From contig NZ_CP075170.1 of assembly GCF_024399315.1 (NCBI RefSeq), positions 3,968,001-4,032,000 on the forward strand: DNA of 64,000 bases. Direction: 5' to 3'. The notes beneath the pieces are model-generated. The model did not search any database. It was not told the origin of the DNA and was given only the letters and a program-made list of their open reading frames with translations. The position numbers and the translations under genes are program-made. Origin of the DNA: Chryseobacterium sp. MA9. Its GTDB lineage: Bacteria > Bacteroidota > Bacteroidia > Flavobacteriales > Weeksellaceae. Each line of letters opens with the position of its first letter. Within the stretch, counting starts at the first letter, position 1. Positions 51,016 to 58,538 of this stretch are shown here, in pieces.

Positions 51016-51797
51016 GACTGCTTTTTTAAGATAATATTGATGTGGGTTCCTGTATTTTTCTGGCTTTCCATATGAAAATTTGCTCCTATGATTTCAGCTC
51101 TGTTTTTCATATTCGTAAGACCTATTCCGTTGGATTTAATCTGTGAAGTATCAAACCCAATTCCGTCATCACGGATATCAAGTTCCCAAAGGACGTCTTC
51201 TGAAGTATTCAGGCCAATAAAAATATTTTTACAACGGGAATGTTTTATGCTGTTTTGAATGAACTCCTGAGTGATTCTGAGCAGCATATTTTTATGAACA
51301 AAGCCTAAATCAAGTTGTTTAAAATTATGTTCAAAGCTGACAATACACTTTTTGAAAGAATTGGTATTGTCCACTTCTTCCTGTATCAAAGTTACAATTT
51401 CCTTCTGGTTGATGTTGTCATCCGTCAATGTTTTTGATAAGCTCCGAAGATCCTGAAGAGACTGGTTAATGATTTGTGAAACCTGATCTATTCTTTCACT
51501 TGCTTCAGAAACTTTGTTTTCATACAGCATCTGCTGTACATACAGGCTGACAAGGGTTAGTTTCTGTCCGATATTATCATGCAGTTCCCGGCCGATCTGC
51601 TGCATGGTGGCCTGCTGGATTTCCAGTTGAGTGGCCAAGAGCTCTCTCTGATGAATTTCATTTTTCATCTCAATTTCACTCAGATATTCTTTTTTGCGCT
51701 GTCTGTAGCTTCGGATATAGATTAGTACTGCCGTTACAAACATAACAAAGAGTATGTTAAATAGAATGATAACTGTTAAGAGCTCTGTTTTCCCCAT
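51012..51797 (-). CDS. HisKA_3-type sensor histidine kinase, one membrane helix
   Basis: 261 aa. A single N-terminal TM helix (LLTVIILFNILFVMFVTAVLIYI), then a short coil and the HisKA_3 dimerisation motif QQIGRELHDNIGQKLTLVSLYVQQ with the phospho-His. HATPase motifs: ITQEFIQNSIKHSRCKN, DIRDDGIGFD and NGIGLTNMKNRAEIIGA. It has no sensor domain of its own. The preceding gene encodes a separate polytopic membrane protein whose end overlaps this start by 22 bp; together they look like a split membrane sensor. Confidence 0.9.
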   Translation of the reverse strand: MGKTELLTVIILFNILFVMFVTAVLIYIRSYRQRKKEYLSEIEMKNEIHQRELLATQLEIQQATMQQIGRELHDNIGQKLTLVSLYVQQMLYENKVSEASERIDQVSQIINQSLQDLRSLSKTLTDDNINQKEIVTLIQEEVDNTNSFKKCIVSFEHNFKQLDLGFVHKNMLLRITQEFIQNSIKHSRCKNIFIGLNTSEDVLWELDIRDDGIGFDTSQIKSNGIGLTNMKNRAEIIGANFHMESQKNTGTHINIILKKQS

Positions 51798-52420
51798 ATA
51801 AATGAACTTGCAAATAAGATATACATTACTGAAACTGAGATCAGAAAATAACTAAAATATATATCCCAGATTTCCTTGTATTTTACCAGAAGTGATAGAA
51901 ATGCCATGAAAGGTAAGGTTCCTATATATGATAGTGTAATACCAAGATTAATGTAAAACATTTTGTTTTTATTGAAATTGAGAATCTCTTGTGAAGTAAT
52001 TTGTTTGTAATACTCCATTATTACCAAAAGCATCAAAATAAGGCAGCCAAAAGTATAATTGAAAGCAAATACAATTTTACTTTTGGAAAAATATAATTCG
52101 TTGGGGATAAATGAAAGCAGATATAAAATGGATAATATCCAAAATAATCTGAGTTTTCCTAAAGATTTTGCAGCATATAACCAGTAAAAAAATATAAACT
52201 GGATTGGCATTAAAAGGTAGTTATAATACTGAGCTTTGGTAAAATGGACAAAGCTTCCCCATTTACCGTAAGCTTCCCCAAGAAAAATAAATACCAGATA
52301 AAACACAAAAAGTTTCCAATGTTGTTCTTTTAAACGGTTATAATGGATGAGTGCTATGACTGCAGTAAGTCCTTCAGCCCAAAGTAGACTTTTTTGTGCA
52401 AATTCCTGGAACTCTGTCAT
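51776..52420 (-). CDS. Polytopic membrane protein, probable sensor partner
   Basis: 214 aa with about seven hydrophobic helices from LLWAEGLTAVIALIHYN to FLISVSVMYILFASSFIWG and almost no soluble loops. No family recognised; layout resembles 7TM diverse-intracellular-signalling modules found fused to kinases, but I cannot assign it. It overlaps the kinase gene by 22 bp, close to a single polypeptide. I infer it senses a signal in or near the membrane and passes it to the kinase. Confidence 0.72.
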   Translation of the reverse strand: MTEFQEFAQKSLLWAEGLTAVIALIHYNRLKEQHWKLFVFYLVFIFLGEAYGKWGSFVHFTKAQYYNYLLMPIQFIFFYWLYAAKSLGKLRLFWILSILYLLSFIPNELYFSKSKIVFAFNYTFGCLILMLLVIMEYYKQITSQEILNFNKNKMFYINLGITLSYIGTLPFMAFLSLLVKYKEIWDIYFSYFLISVSVMYILFASSFIWGKQSS

Positions 52421-52445
52421 ACAGTGTTAAGTATATATATTACAA

Positions 52446-53003
52446 TTAATAAGACTGGCCTATAGGAGCTTTTGGTGGAACAAGCACTCCATTGTTCTCT
52501 CCAAGACCGGTGTCATCGCCAAGAGGTCCTCCGTCACCATCATCATTACCAGATGGAGTGAAATTGCGCGAGTTTAATGCTAAATTTGAATTCTCACCAT
52601 TAGCTTGGAAAGGGTTAAAATCAAAGTCAGCAAGCTCTCCTGTTTCACTGGCTTTTTTCACTGTTGGAATCATCACTAAAGTATGTCTTCCGGCATATTC
52701 TACTGGTACAGGGTGGGAGTCCATTATAGACCAGTTTTCCTGCTTCGGATAAGTAGCATAATAAAATCTGATTCCCAGATCTTCTGCAGAGGTATCAGGA
52801 TTTACTTTTGCAGCTTCCTCTTCAATTTTTGCTATAAAATTTTTTAATTTCGGAAGGTCAAACCAAATGGAATATGCGTCTTCTATTCCTAAAGCGGCAT
52901 TGATAACATTTAAATGATTTTGACGGTAATTGTCAATCAGAGCCTGGATAAGACTATTTGACATTATTCCAGGTTGTAGCGGATTGTTTGATTCTGTATT
53001 CAT
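52446..53003 (-). CDS. Uncharacterised cytoplasmic-looking protein
   Basis: 185 aa, no signal peptide. A helical N-terminal half (LIQALIDNYRQNHLNVINAALGIEDAYSIWFDLPKLKNFIAKIEEEAAKV) leads to LGIRFYYATYPKQENW and HTLVMIPTVKK, then a low-complexity Gly/Asp/Asn tail (NDDGDGGPLGDDTGLGENNG) ending in PPKAPIGQSY. I recognise no family. Position directly before the membrane-protein gene (25 bp) suggests co-transcription with the two-component system. The tail could be a flexible linker or interaction segment. Confidence 0.68.
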   Translation of the reverse strand: MNTESNNPLQPGIMSNSLIQALIDNYRQNHLNVINAALGIEDAYSIWFDLPKLKNFIAKIEEEAAKVNPDTSAEDLGIRFYYATYPKQENWSIMDSHPVPVEYAGRHTLVMIPTVKKASETGELADFDFNPFQANGENSNLALNSRNFTPSGNDDGDGGPLGDDTGLGENNGVLVPPKAPIGQSY

Positions 53004-53180
53004 AGCTTAGCAATATTTTACGGATGAAATTCAATTAATATGTAATATGCAAATTTCGGAAAAAATATGCTAGAAAATGTATTAGCGAATTGGGAATTAT
53101 ACTGTTATTTTTACCGTGTTTTTACGGATTGCATGTAAAGTGTAACAATTTAAGGTAAATCAAACGCAGTTTTACTCCAT

Positions 53181-53216
53181 AAAAAAGCGGAGAAAGTATA
53201 TTTCTCCGCTTTTTTA
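53181..53216 (-). terminator. Strong terminator at the peptide stop codon
   Basis: Perfect 15-bp stem (53181-53195 with 53201-53215) with a GTATA loop and A/T tracts. The stem overlaps the TAA of the peptide gene, so part of the transcript would end here before the 185-aa gene. Confidence 0.85.
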
Positions 53217-53366
53217 AATGCATGGATATCTTCTCCGGTCCTTGCAAATGTTTCCGGTTGTACAGCAGAGATTAGGAGGACAGTTCATATTTTCGTCACA
53301 CATGATGATGGCGGCAATAATTCCGCCGTCGATATTCTTTAAATCTTTTCTCTTAAGCTTTTTCAT
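53214..53366 (-). CDS. 50-aa Cys-rich GG-leader (bacteriocin-like) peptide
   Basis: A short gene on the minus strand, below usual ORF length limits. Translation gives 50 aa: leader MKKLKRKDLKNIDGG with a double-Gly at 14-15, then a 35-aa core with six Cys (23, 29, 34, 35, 41, 49) and a basic KDRRR patch. Charged Lys-rich leaders ending LKxIxGG are the hallmark of the small bacteriocin-like peptides of Chryseobacterium and relatives, processed by C39 peptidase-transporters. No transporter is in the window. The Cys pattern suggests a disulfide-knotted product. The gene is single, with a strong terminator at its stop. Function (toxin, signal or other) is unknown. Confidence 0.75.
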   Translation of the reverse strand: MKKLKRKDLKNIDGGIIAAIIMCDENMNCPPNLCCTTGNICKDRRRYPCI

Positions 53367-53436
53367 ACTGATTTTATTTTAGTTATTAGTAGAGTAAATA
53401 TACCATTATTTCACTTAATAAGGAAAAATATAAAAA

Positions 53437-53475
53437 AATAAGTGCTGCAGATTGTTCTACAGCACTTATTCACAA
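53437..53475 (-). terminator. Intrinsic terminator of clpB
   Basis: Perfect 11-bp stem AATAAGTGCTG (53437-53447) and CAGCACTTATT (53460-53470). On the minus strand it is followed by a T tract. Placed just after the clpB stop. Confidence 0.82.
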
Positions 53476-53502
53476 AAATAATGTATATGAAAAAAAACTA
53501 TT

Positions 53503-56097
53503 TTATTGTTCAGTAGGCCTGAAAACCAAACCTGTTTCTACAAAGTAATCCAGAGTAATTCTGTCTCCGTCATTTACATTTCCTGCAAGAATTTCTTTGG
53601 AAAGTTTGTTTAATACCTCCTGTTGGATAACTCTTTTCAACGGTCTTGCTCCGAAAGCAGGATCGTAGCCTTTCTCCATCAAATAATCTACCGCATCCTG
53701 AGTGAAAGTCATAATGATGTTTCGTTTAGACAACATTTCATTGAAGCCTCTCAACTGATACTGAACGATTTTTCCGATTTCTTTTTTTCTTAAAGGCTGG
53801 AAGAGTACGATCTCATCAATTCTGTTCAGGAATTCCGGACGCAGAGTCTGTTTCAAAAGATCAAAAACTTCATCTTTCGTTTTATCCACAATTTCATCCT
53901 GGTTTTCCTCAGTAAGATTTTCAAAATTCTCCTGAATCAGGTGTGAGCCTAAATTCGAGGTCATAATGATGATTGAATTTTTAAAATTAACCACACGTCC
54001 TTTATTGTCTGTCAGACGCCCATCATCCAGAACCTGAAGCAATGTGTTGAAAACATCAGGGTGTGCTTTTTCAATTTCGTCCAGAAGCACTACGGAATAA
54101 GGTCTTCTTCTTACCGCCTCAGTCAATTGTCCGCCCTCATCGTATCCTACATATCCCGGAGGAGCTCCTACCAATCTCGAAACACTGTGGCGTTCCTGAT
54201 ATTCACTCATATCAATTCTGGTCATGTTGTTTTCATCATCGAATAAGAACTCAGCCAATGCTTTTGCCAGCTCGGTTTTACCCACTCCGGTTGTTCCTAA
54301 GAATAAGAATGAACCAATAGGCTTTTTATCATCACTCAATCCGGCTCTGTTTCTTCTGATAGCATCTGCAACTGCTTGGATGGCTTCATCCTGTCCTACC
54401 ACTCTGTGATGCAGTTCAGATTCCAGATTCAATAACTTATCTCTTTCAGATTGCAGTAATTTGGTTACAGGAATACCTGTCCATTTACCAATCACTTCAG
54501 AGATATTTTCTGCAGTAACTTCTTCTTTGATCAGCTCATTCTGATGGTTCTGCATTTCAAGCTCCATTTTGGTAAGCTCATCCTCTTTTTCACGAAGTTT
54601 TCCGTATTGGATTTCCGCTACTTTTGCATAATCTCCGGATCTGGAAGCTCTTTCTGCCTCATGTTTCAGAGATTCAATATCTTTTTTGATCTGGGTAAGA
54701 TCTTCACTTTTTTGTTTTTCTTTCAGCCATTTGGCATTGATCTCATTTCTCTGCTCGGAAATTTTTGCAATATCTTCCTTCAGATGATCAATTTTGGTCT
54801 GATTGCCTTCTCTTGAAATGGCAGCCAATTCAATTTCCAGCTGCATCAGTCTTCTGTCCAGAACATCCAGTTCTTCCGGCTTGGAATTGATTTCCATTCT
54901 CAGTTTAGCAGAAGCTTCATCAATAAGGTCAATGGCTTTGTCCGGCAGAAAACGGTCTGAAATATATCTTTGAGACATTTCCACAGCCGCAATAATTGCT
55001 TCATCTTTGATTCTTACCTTATGGTGAGCTTCATATTTATCTTTAATACCACGAAGGATGGAAATAGCAGATTCAGTATCCGGTTCTTCCACCATTACTT
55101 TCTGGAAACGTCTTTCCAATGCTTTGTCTTTTTCAAAATATTTTTGATATTCATTCAAAGTAGTGGCTCCAATGGCTCTTAACTCTCCTCTTGCCAAAGC
55201 TGGTTTTAAGATGTTCGCAGCGTCCATGGCTCCTTCACCACCTCCGGCTCCTACCAAAGTATGGATTTCGTCAATGAAAAGAATAATCTGTCCGTCAGAT
55301 TTAATGACTTCATTCACAACGGATTTCAAACGCTCTTCAAACTCACCTTTGTATTTGGCTCCGGCGATCAAAGCTCCCATATCCAATGAGAATAGTGTTT
55401 TATCCATCAGGTTTTCTGGAACGTCACCGTTGATAATTCTGTGGGCAATTCCCTCAGCAATGGCTGTTTTACCTACACCAGGTTCCCCGATTAGGATTGG
55501 ATTATTTTTTGTTCTTCTGGAAAGGATCTGTAAAACCCTTCTGATTTCTTCATCACGTCCGATTACTGGATCCAGTTTGCCTTCTGCTGCTAATTCGTTG
55601 AAGTTTTTAGCATATTTATTTAAGGACTGATAAGTTTCTTCTGAACTTGCAGAAGTAGCTTTACTTCCTTTTCTTAATTCTTTGATAGCGCCTTCCAACA
55701 AATTTTTGGTTACTCCCATATCTTTCAGCATTTTGGAAACTTCCGAGCTGGTTTCTAAAAGAGATAGCCATAAATGCTCAATAGTTACATATTCATCACC
55801 CATCTTTTTGGCGATGTTGGGTGCGTCCAGCAATACTTTATTGGCAGATTGTGAAAGATAGATGTTTCCTCCCTGTACTTTTGGAAGTTTTTCTAGATTT
55901 TCACGGTTTCGCTCTCTTACTAAATTGGCATCTGCTTCAGATTTCTTTAGTAGGAAAGGCGATATATTTTCATCCACCTGGAAGATTCCTTCAAGGAGAT
56001 GTTGAGGTTCAATACTTTGGTTACCCAATTCCATGGCAATCTGTTGTGCTGCCTGGATGGCTTCCTGTGATTTTACTGTATATTGGTTCAAGTTCAT
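53503..56097 (-). CDS. clpB: ATP-dependent disaggregase ClpB
   Basis: 864 aa, full length. Clp N-domain (residues 1-145), first AAA+ domain with Walker A GEPGVGKTAIAEG and RRFQKV arginine region, a long coiled-coil middle domain (about 400-520), second AAA+ domain with GTTGVGKTELAKAL, DMSEYQERHSVSRLVGAPPGYVGYDEGG, and the C-terminal PAFGARPLKRVIQQEVLN. It lacks the tripeptide loop of ClpA or ClpC partners. It solubilises aggregates together with DnaK. Heat-shock control is expected for the family, but I see no CIRCE in the upstream gap. Confidence 0.97.
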   Translation of the reverse strand: MNLNQYTVKSQEAIQAAQQIAMELGNQSIEPQHLLEGIFQVDENISPFLLKKSEADANLVRERNRENLEKLPKVQGGNIYLSQSANKVLLDAPNIAKKMGDEYVTIEHLWLSLLETSSEVSKMLKDMGVTKNLLEGAIKELRKGSKATSASSEETYQSLNKYAKNFNELAAEGKLDPVIGRDEEIRRVLQILSRRTKNNPILIGEPGVGKTAIAEGIAHRIINGDVPENLMDKTLFSLDMGALIAGAKYKGEFEERLKSVVNEVIKSDGQIILFIDEIHTLVGAGGGEGAMDAANILKPALARGELRAIGATTLNEYQKYFEKDKALERRFQKVMVEEPDTESAISILRGIKDKYEAHHKVRIKDEAIIAAVEMSQRYISDRFLPDKAIDLIDEASAKLRMEINSKPEELDVLDRRLMQLEIELAAISREGNQTKIDHLKEDIAKISEQRNEINAKWLKEKQKSEDLTQIKKDIESLKHEAERASRSGDYAKVAEIQYGKLREKEDELTKMELEMQNHQNELIKEEVTAENISEVIGKWTGIPVTKLLQSERDKLLNLESELHHRVVGQDEAIQAVADAIRRNRAGLSDDKKPIGSFLFLGTTGVGKTELAKALAEFLFDDENNMTRIDMSEYQERHSVSRLVGAPPGYVGYDEGGQLTEAVRRRPYSVVLLDEIEKAHPDVFNTLLQVLDDGRLTDNKGRVVNFKNSIIIMTSNLGSHLIQENFENLTEENQDEIVDKTKDEVFDLLKQTLRPEFLNRIDEIVLFQPLRKKEIGKIVQYQLRGFNEMLSKRNIIMTFTQDAVDYLMEKGYDPAFGARPLKRVIQQEVLNKLSKEILAGNVNDGDRITLDYFVETGLVFRPTEQ

Positions 56098-56469
56098 ATT
56101 TTATAGATTTTTGGTAATGATTTGTTCAAAGTTTAGTTTTTAAAAAACATCAAGAAACCAAATTTTGAGGCTCAGTTTCTTAATGCCATCAATTATTTAA
56201 TCATTTATTCGATGATTGTATCGCAAAAAGTGTTCAATTATTAAATTTACAAAAAAATAGGACAAATTTTCCGGATATTGTATTTTTAACGGAAATTTAA
56301 CTTGACAAATTTTCCGATTTCGTAATAATTTCTTTGAAATCCATGAACAATTAGTCATACCATGATAAGGAACTTCTATGGGATAAATTTGAAAACGGGT
56401 GAATTTGCTTGATCCAAGTGTTAAATTTCAGCTTTTTATTTTAGAATAATTACTTTTGCATTTTACCAG
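56098..56469. other. 372-bp divergent intergenic region between clpB and the TetR gene
   Basis: No gene seen. It carries both promoters, a 13-nt direct repeat GACAAATTTTCCG at 56261-56273 and 56304-56316 (43 bp apart), and, before the second copy, an arm CGGAAATTT that pairs with AAATTTTCCG (one base short). These may be binding sites for the TetR regulator or for a heat-shock factor; this is inference. Confidence 0.6.
56451..56458 (+). promoter_or_regulatory. -7 promoter element of the TetR gene
   Basis: TACTTTTG matches TAnnTTTG exactly, 11 bp before the ATG, implying a very short leader. No matching TTG lies at the -33 distance. Confidence 0.45.
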
Positions 56470-57048
56470 ATGGAACTAAAAGAAAAACAGAGAAAAATAT
56501 TAGATGTAGCAGTAGAGCTTTTCAAAGAGAAAGGGTATATGGGAAGCTCGGTAAGAGACCTGGCTACGAAACTCAATATCAAGGCGGCATCGCTGTATGC
56601 ACACATCCGTTCAAAGGAAGAAATTCTGGAATGGATTTGTTTCGGCATTGCTCAGGAGTTTTTCGATGAACTTCAGGAAGTAAAAAATACAGATATTGCT
56701 CCAAGGGAAAAACTGAATTTGCTACTGGATAAACACCTATCCGTTGTTCTTAAAAACCGTGATGTCACTCATATTTATTCCAATGAATGGAGACATCTGG
56801 AAGAAAGGCTTCCCGAATTTGTAGAGCTGAGAAAAAATTATCAGCAGGAAGTTGAAAAACTGATTTCTGAGATCTACAGTGCAGAAAACTGGGAACTGAA
56901 ATCACCATCATTTACTACAAGATTTATCCTTCATACTTTAAATAATTCTTATTTCTGGTTCAAAAGAAGCAGCGATTCTACTGATAAAATTACTGATGAA
57001 ATCAGGGAAAAAATTCTTTTCGGTTTATTGGGAAATCAAAGGTCATAG
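56470..57048 (+). CDS. TetR/AcrR-family regulator, probable paa repressor
   Basis: 192 aa. N-terminal helix-turn-helix: RKILDVAVELFKEKGYMGSSVRDLATKLNIKAASLYAHIRSKEEILEW, with the typical SVRDLA-xK-xxAASLYxHIxSK TetR core. A longer helical ligand domain follows. It lies 173 bp before paaK, same strand, and the paaK promoter has two dyads that look like its operators. TetR-type PaaR proteins repress phenylacetate genes and let go when phenylacetyl-CoA binds. By position I infer the same role here. PaaX, the E. coli type, is a different family. Confidence 0.85.
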   Translation: MELKEKQRKILDVAVELFKEKGYMGSSVRDLATKLNIKAASLYAHIRSKEEILEWICFGIAQEFFDELQEVKNTDIAPREKLNLLLDKHLSVVLKNRDVTHIYSNEWRHLEERLPEFVELRKNYQQEVEKLISEIYSAENWELKSPSFTTRFILHTLNNSYFWFKRSSDSTDKITDEIREKILFGLLGNQRS

Positions 57049-57143
57049 CCTTTGATAGAAAGGAATCGTTAGTATATTTTACATTATACTTTTTACAAAA
57101 TTAAGTAGCTCAGCTTATATTTTGTTATTTAGAATCATTCAAA

Positions 57144-57175
57144 ATCTGACAAAAGTCATAAAAATTTTGTCAGAT
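57144..57175. promoter_or_regulatory. 11-bp inverted repeat operator over the -33 of paaK
   Basis: ATCTGACAAAA (57144-57154), 10 nt, TTTTGTCAGAT (57165-57175): a perfect dyad with 11-bp arms. The right arm contains the -33 TTTTG. Confidence 0.7.
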
Positions 57176-57196
57176 AGCAAAATCTTTTTAAATTTA
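57165..57196 (+). promoter_or_regulatory. Promoter of paaK
   Basis: TTG at 57167-57169, exactly 19 nt, then TAAATTTA at 57189-57196 (7 of 8 matches to TAnnTTTG). Standard flavobacterial spacing. Transcription would begin near 57203. Confidence 0.7.
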
Positions 57197-57199
57197 CAC

Positions 57200-57213
57200 C
57201 TAACAAATGTTAG
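57200..57213. promoter_or_regulatory. PaaR-like dyad CTAAC-N4-GTTAG at the paaK transcription start
   Basis: CTAACAAATGTTAG is a perfect dyad with 4-nt centre. It has the form CNAAC-N4-GTTNG known for the TetR-type PaaR of Thermus thermophilus. It covers the expected transcription start and includes an in-frame ATG at 57207 that I reject as the paaK start. Confidence 0.65.
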
Positions 57214-57221
57214 TTAGTTTT

Positions 57222-58538
57222 ATGGATTTTGCAGTTGAATATCTGGAGCTGGGTCAGTTGAGACAGCTTCAATCCGACCGGTTGATGAGTTTGATCAGCT
57301 ATTTGGGGGAGAAGTCGGAATTTTATAAAAAGAAATTTGATGAATTACAAATATTTCCTCAGGATATAAGGTCGATTGAAGATATCAGGAAACTTCCTAT
57401 TACTTATAAACAGGATTTAAGAGATAACTATCCATTTGGTTTATTTACCGTTCCTAAAAATGAGCTTCAGCGCATTCACTGCTCAAGCGGAACAACAGGA
57501 AAACCAACGGTGGTAGGATACACCAAAGAAGATGTAGACCTTTTCAGCGAAGTAGTAGCAAGATCTTTAAATGCTGCAGGAGCGAAACCGGGAATGCAGC
57601 TGCATAATGCTTATGGTTATGGGATTTTTACAGGAGGATTAGGACTTCATTACGGAGCAGAAAAACTGGGGATGAGTGTTCTTCCTATTTCGGGAGGAAT
57701 GACGGCGAGACAGGTAGATCTGATTGTAGATTTTAAGCCGGAAGTGATCTGCTGCTCTCCATCATATGCTTTGACTATTGCAGATGAATTTGCCAAAAGA
57801 GGAATTTCTGCAGATGAAATCAGTCTTAAATATGCTGTGCTGGGCTCAGAGCCATGGACGGAAATTATCAGAGGCCACATTGAAGAAAGATTAGGTGTTC
57901 ATGCAACTAATATTTATGGGTTGAGCGAAATTATCGGTCCCGGAGTTTCGATGGAGGATTTCGAAGAAAAAGGAGGTTCTTATATCTGGGAAGATCATTT
58001 TTACCCTGAAATTTTAGATCCGGTTACCAAACAGCCGGTTCCTTTCGGAGAAGAAGGTGTATTGGTGATTACAACATTAACGAAGAAAGCAATGCCACTT
58101 CTTCGTTACTGGACCAATGATATTACAAGCCTTTACTATGATGAAAATGCTAAAAGAACAATGGTGAAAATGAAACCCATTGTCGGAAGAGCAGATGATA
58201 TGCTGATCGTAAGAGGAGTAAATGTCTATCCAAGCCAGATTGAAGATGCTTTTTCCTATGTGGAAGGAGTGGTGCCCAATTACTATCTTACGCCTATTGA
58301 AAAAGAACATATGTGTGTCGCTTTGGATATTGACATTGAAATTGATGATGAGCTGGTAAAGACGCAAAAAATAGAAGCAAATACCGATGATTATTTTAAT
58401 TTTGTCGGGAACTTTGGAAAAAACATAGAAAACGAAATAAAAAAGCGGGTAGGAATCACAACGAAAGTGAAAGTTCATGCCCAGGACAGCCTGCCGAAGT
58501 GCGAAGGTGGAAAAATTAATAGAATACTTAAAAAATAA
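57222..58538 (+). CDS. paaK: Phenylacetate-CoA ligase
   Basis: 438 aa from the ATG at 57222; the ATG at 57207 lies in the operator. An AMP-forming acyl-CoA synthetase that turns phenylacetate into phenylacetyl-CoA, the entry step of the pathway. P-loop HCSSGTTGKPTVVGYTKED; GYGIFTGGLGLHYGAEKLGMSVLPISGGMTARQV is the PaaK substrate-binding region; IYGLSEIIGPGVSMEDF and the hinge MLIVRGVNVYPSQIE follow. Length is normal. First structural gene of the paa operon, with paaE starting one base before its end. Confidence 0.95.
   Translation: MDFAVEYLELGQLRQLQSDRLMSLISYLGEKSEFYKKKFDELQIFPQDIRSIEDIRKLPITYKQDLRDNYPFGLFTVPKNELQRIHCSSGTTGKPTVVGYTKEDVDLFSEVVARSLNAAGAKPGMQLHNAYGYGIFTGGLGLHYGAEKLGMSVLPISGGMTARQVDLIVDFKPEVICCSPSYALTIADEFAKRGISADEISLKYAVLGSEPWTEIIRGHIEERLGVHATNIYGLSEIIGPGVSMEDFEEKGGSYIWEDHFYPEILDPVTKQPVPFGEEGVLVITTLTKKAMPLLRYWTNDITSLYYDENAKRTMVKMKPIVGRADDMLIVRGVNVYPSQIEDAFSYVEGVVPNYYLTPIEKEHMCVALDIDIEIDDELVKTQKIEANTDDYFNFVGNFGKNIENEIKKRVGITTKVKVHAQDSLPKCEGGKINRILKK

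Noticed and set aside
55163..55630. 155-codon plus-strand ORF opposite clpB
   Set aside because: Antisense shadow of the first AAA+ domain, without family features.
56098..56469. CIRCE heat-shock element upstream of clpB
   Set aside because: No TTAGCACTC-N9-GAGTGCTAA-like dyad is present.
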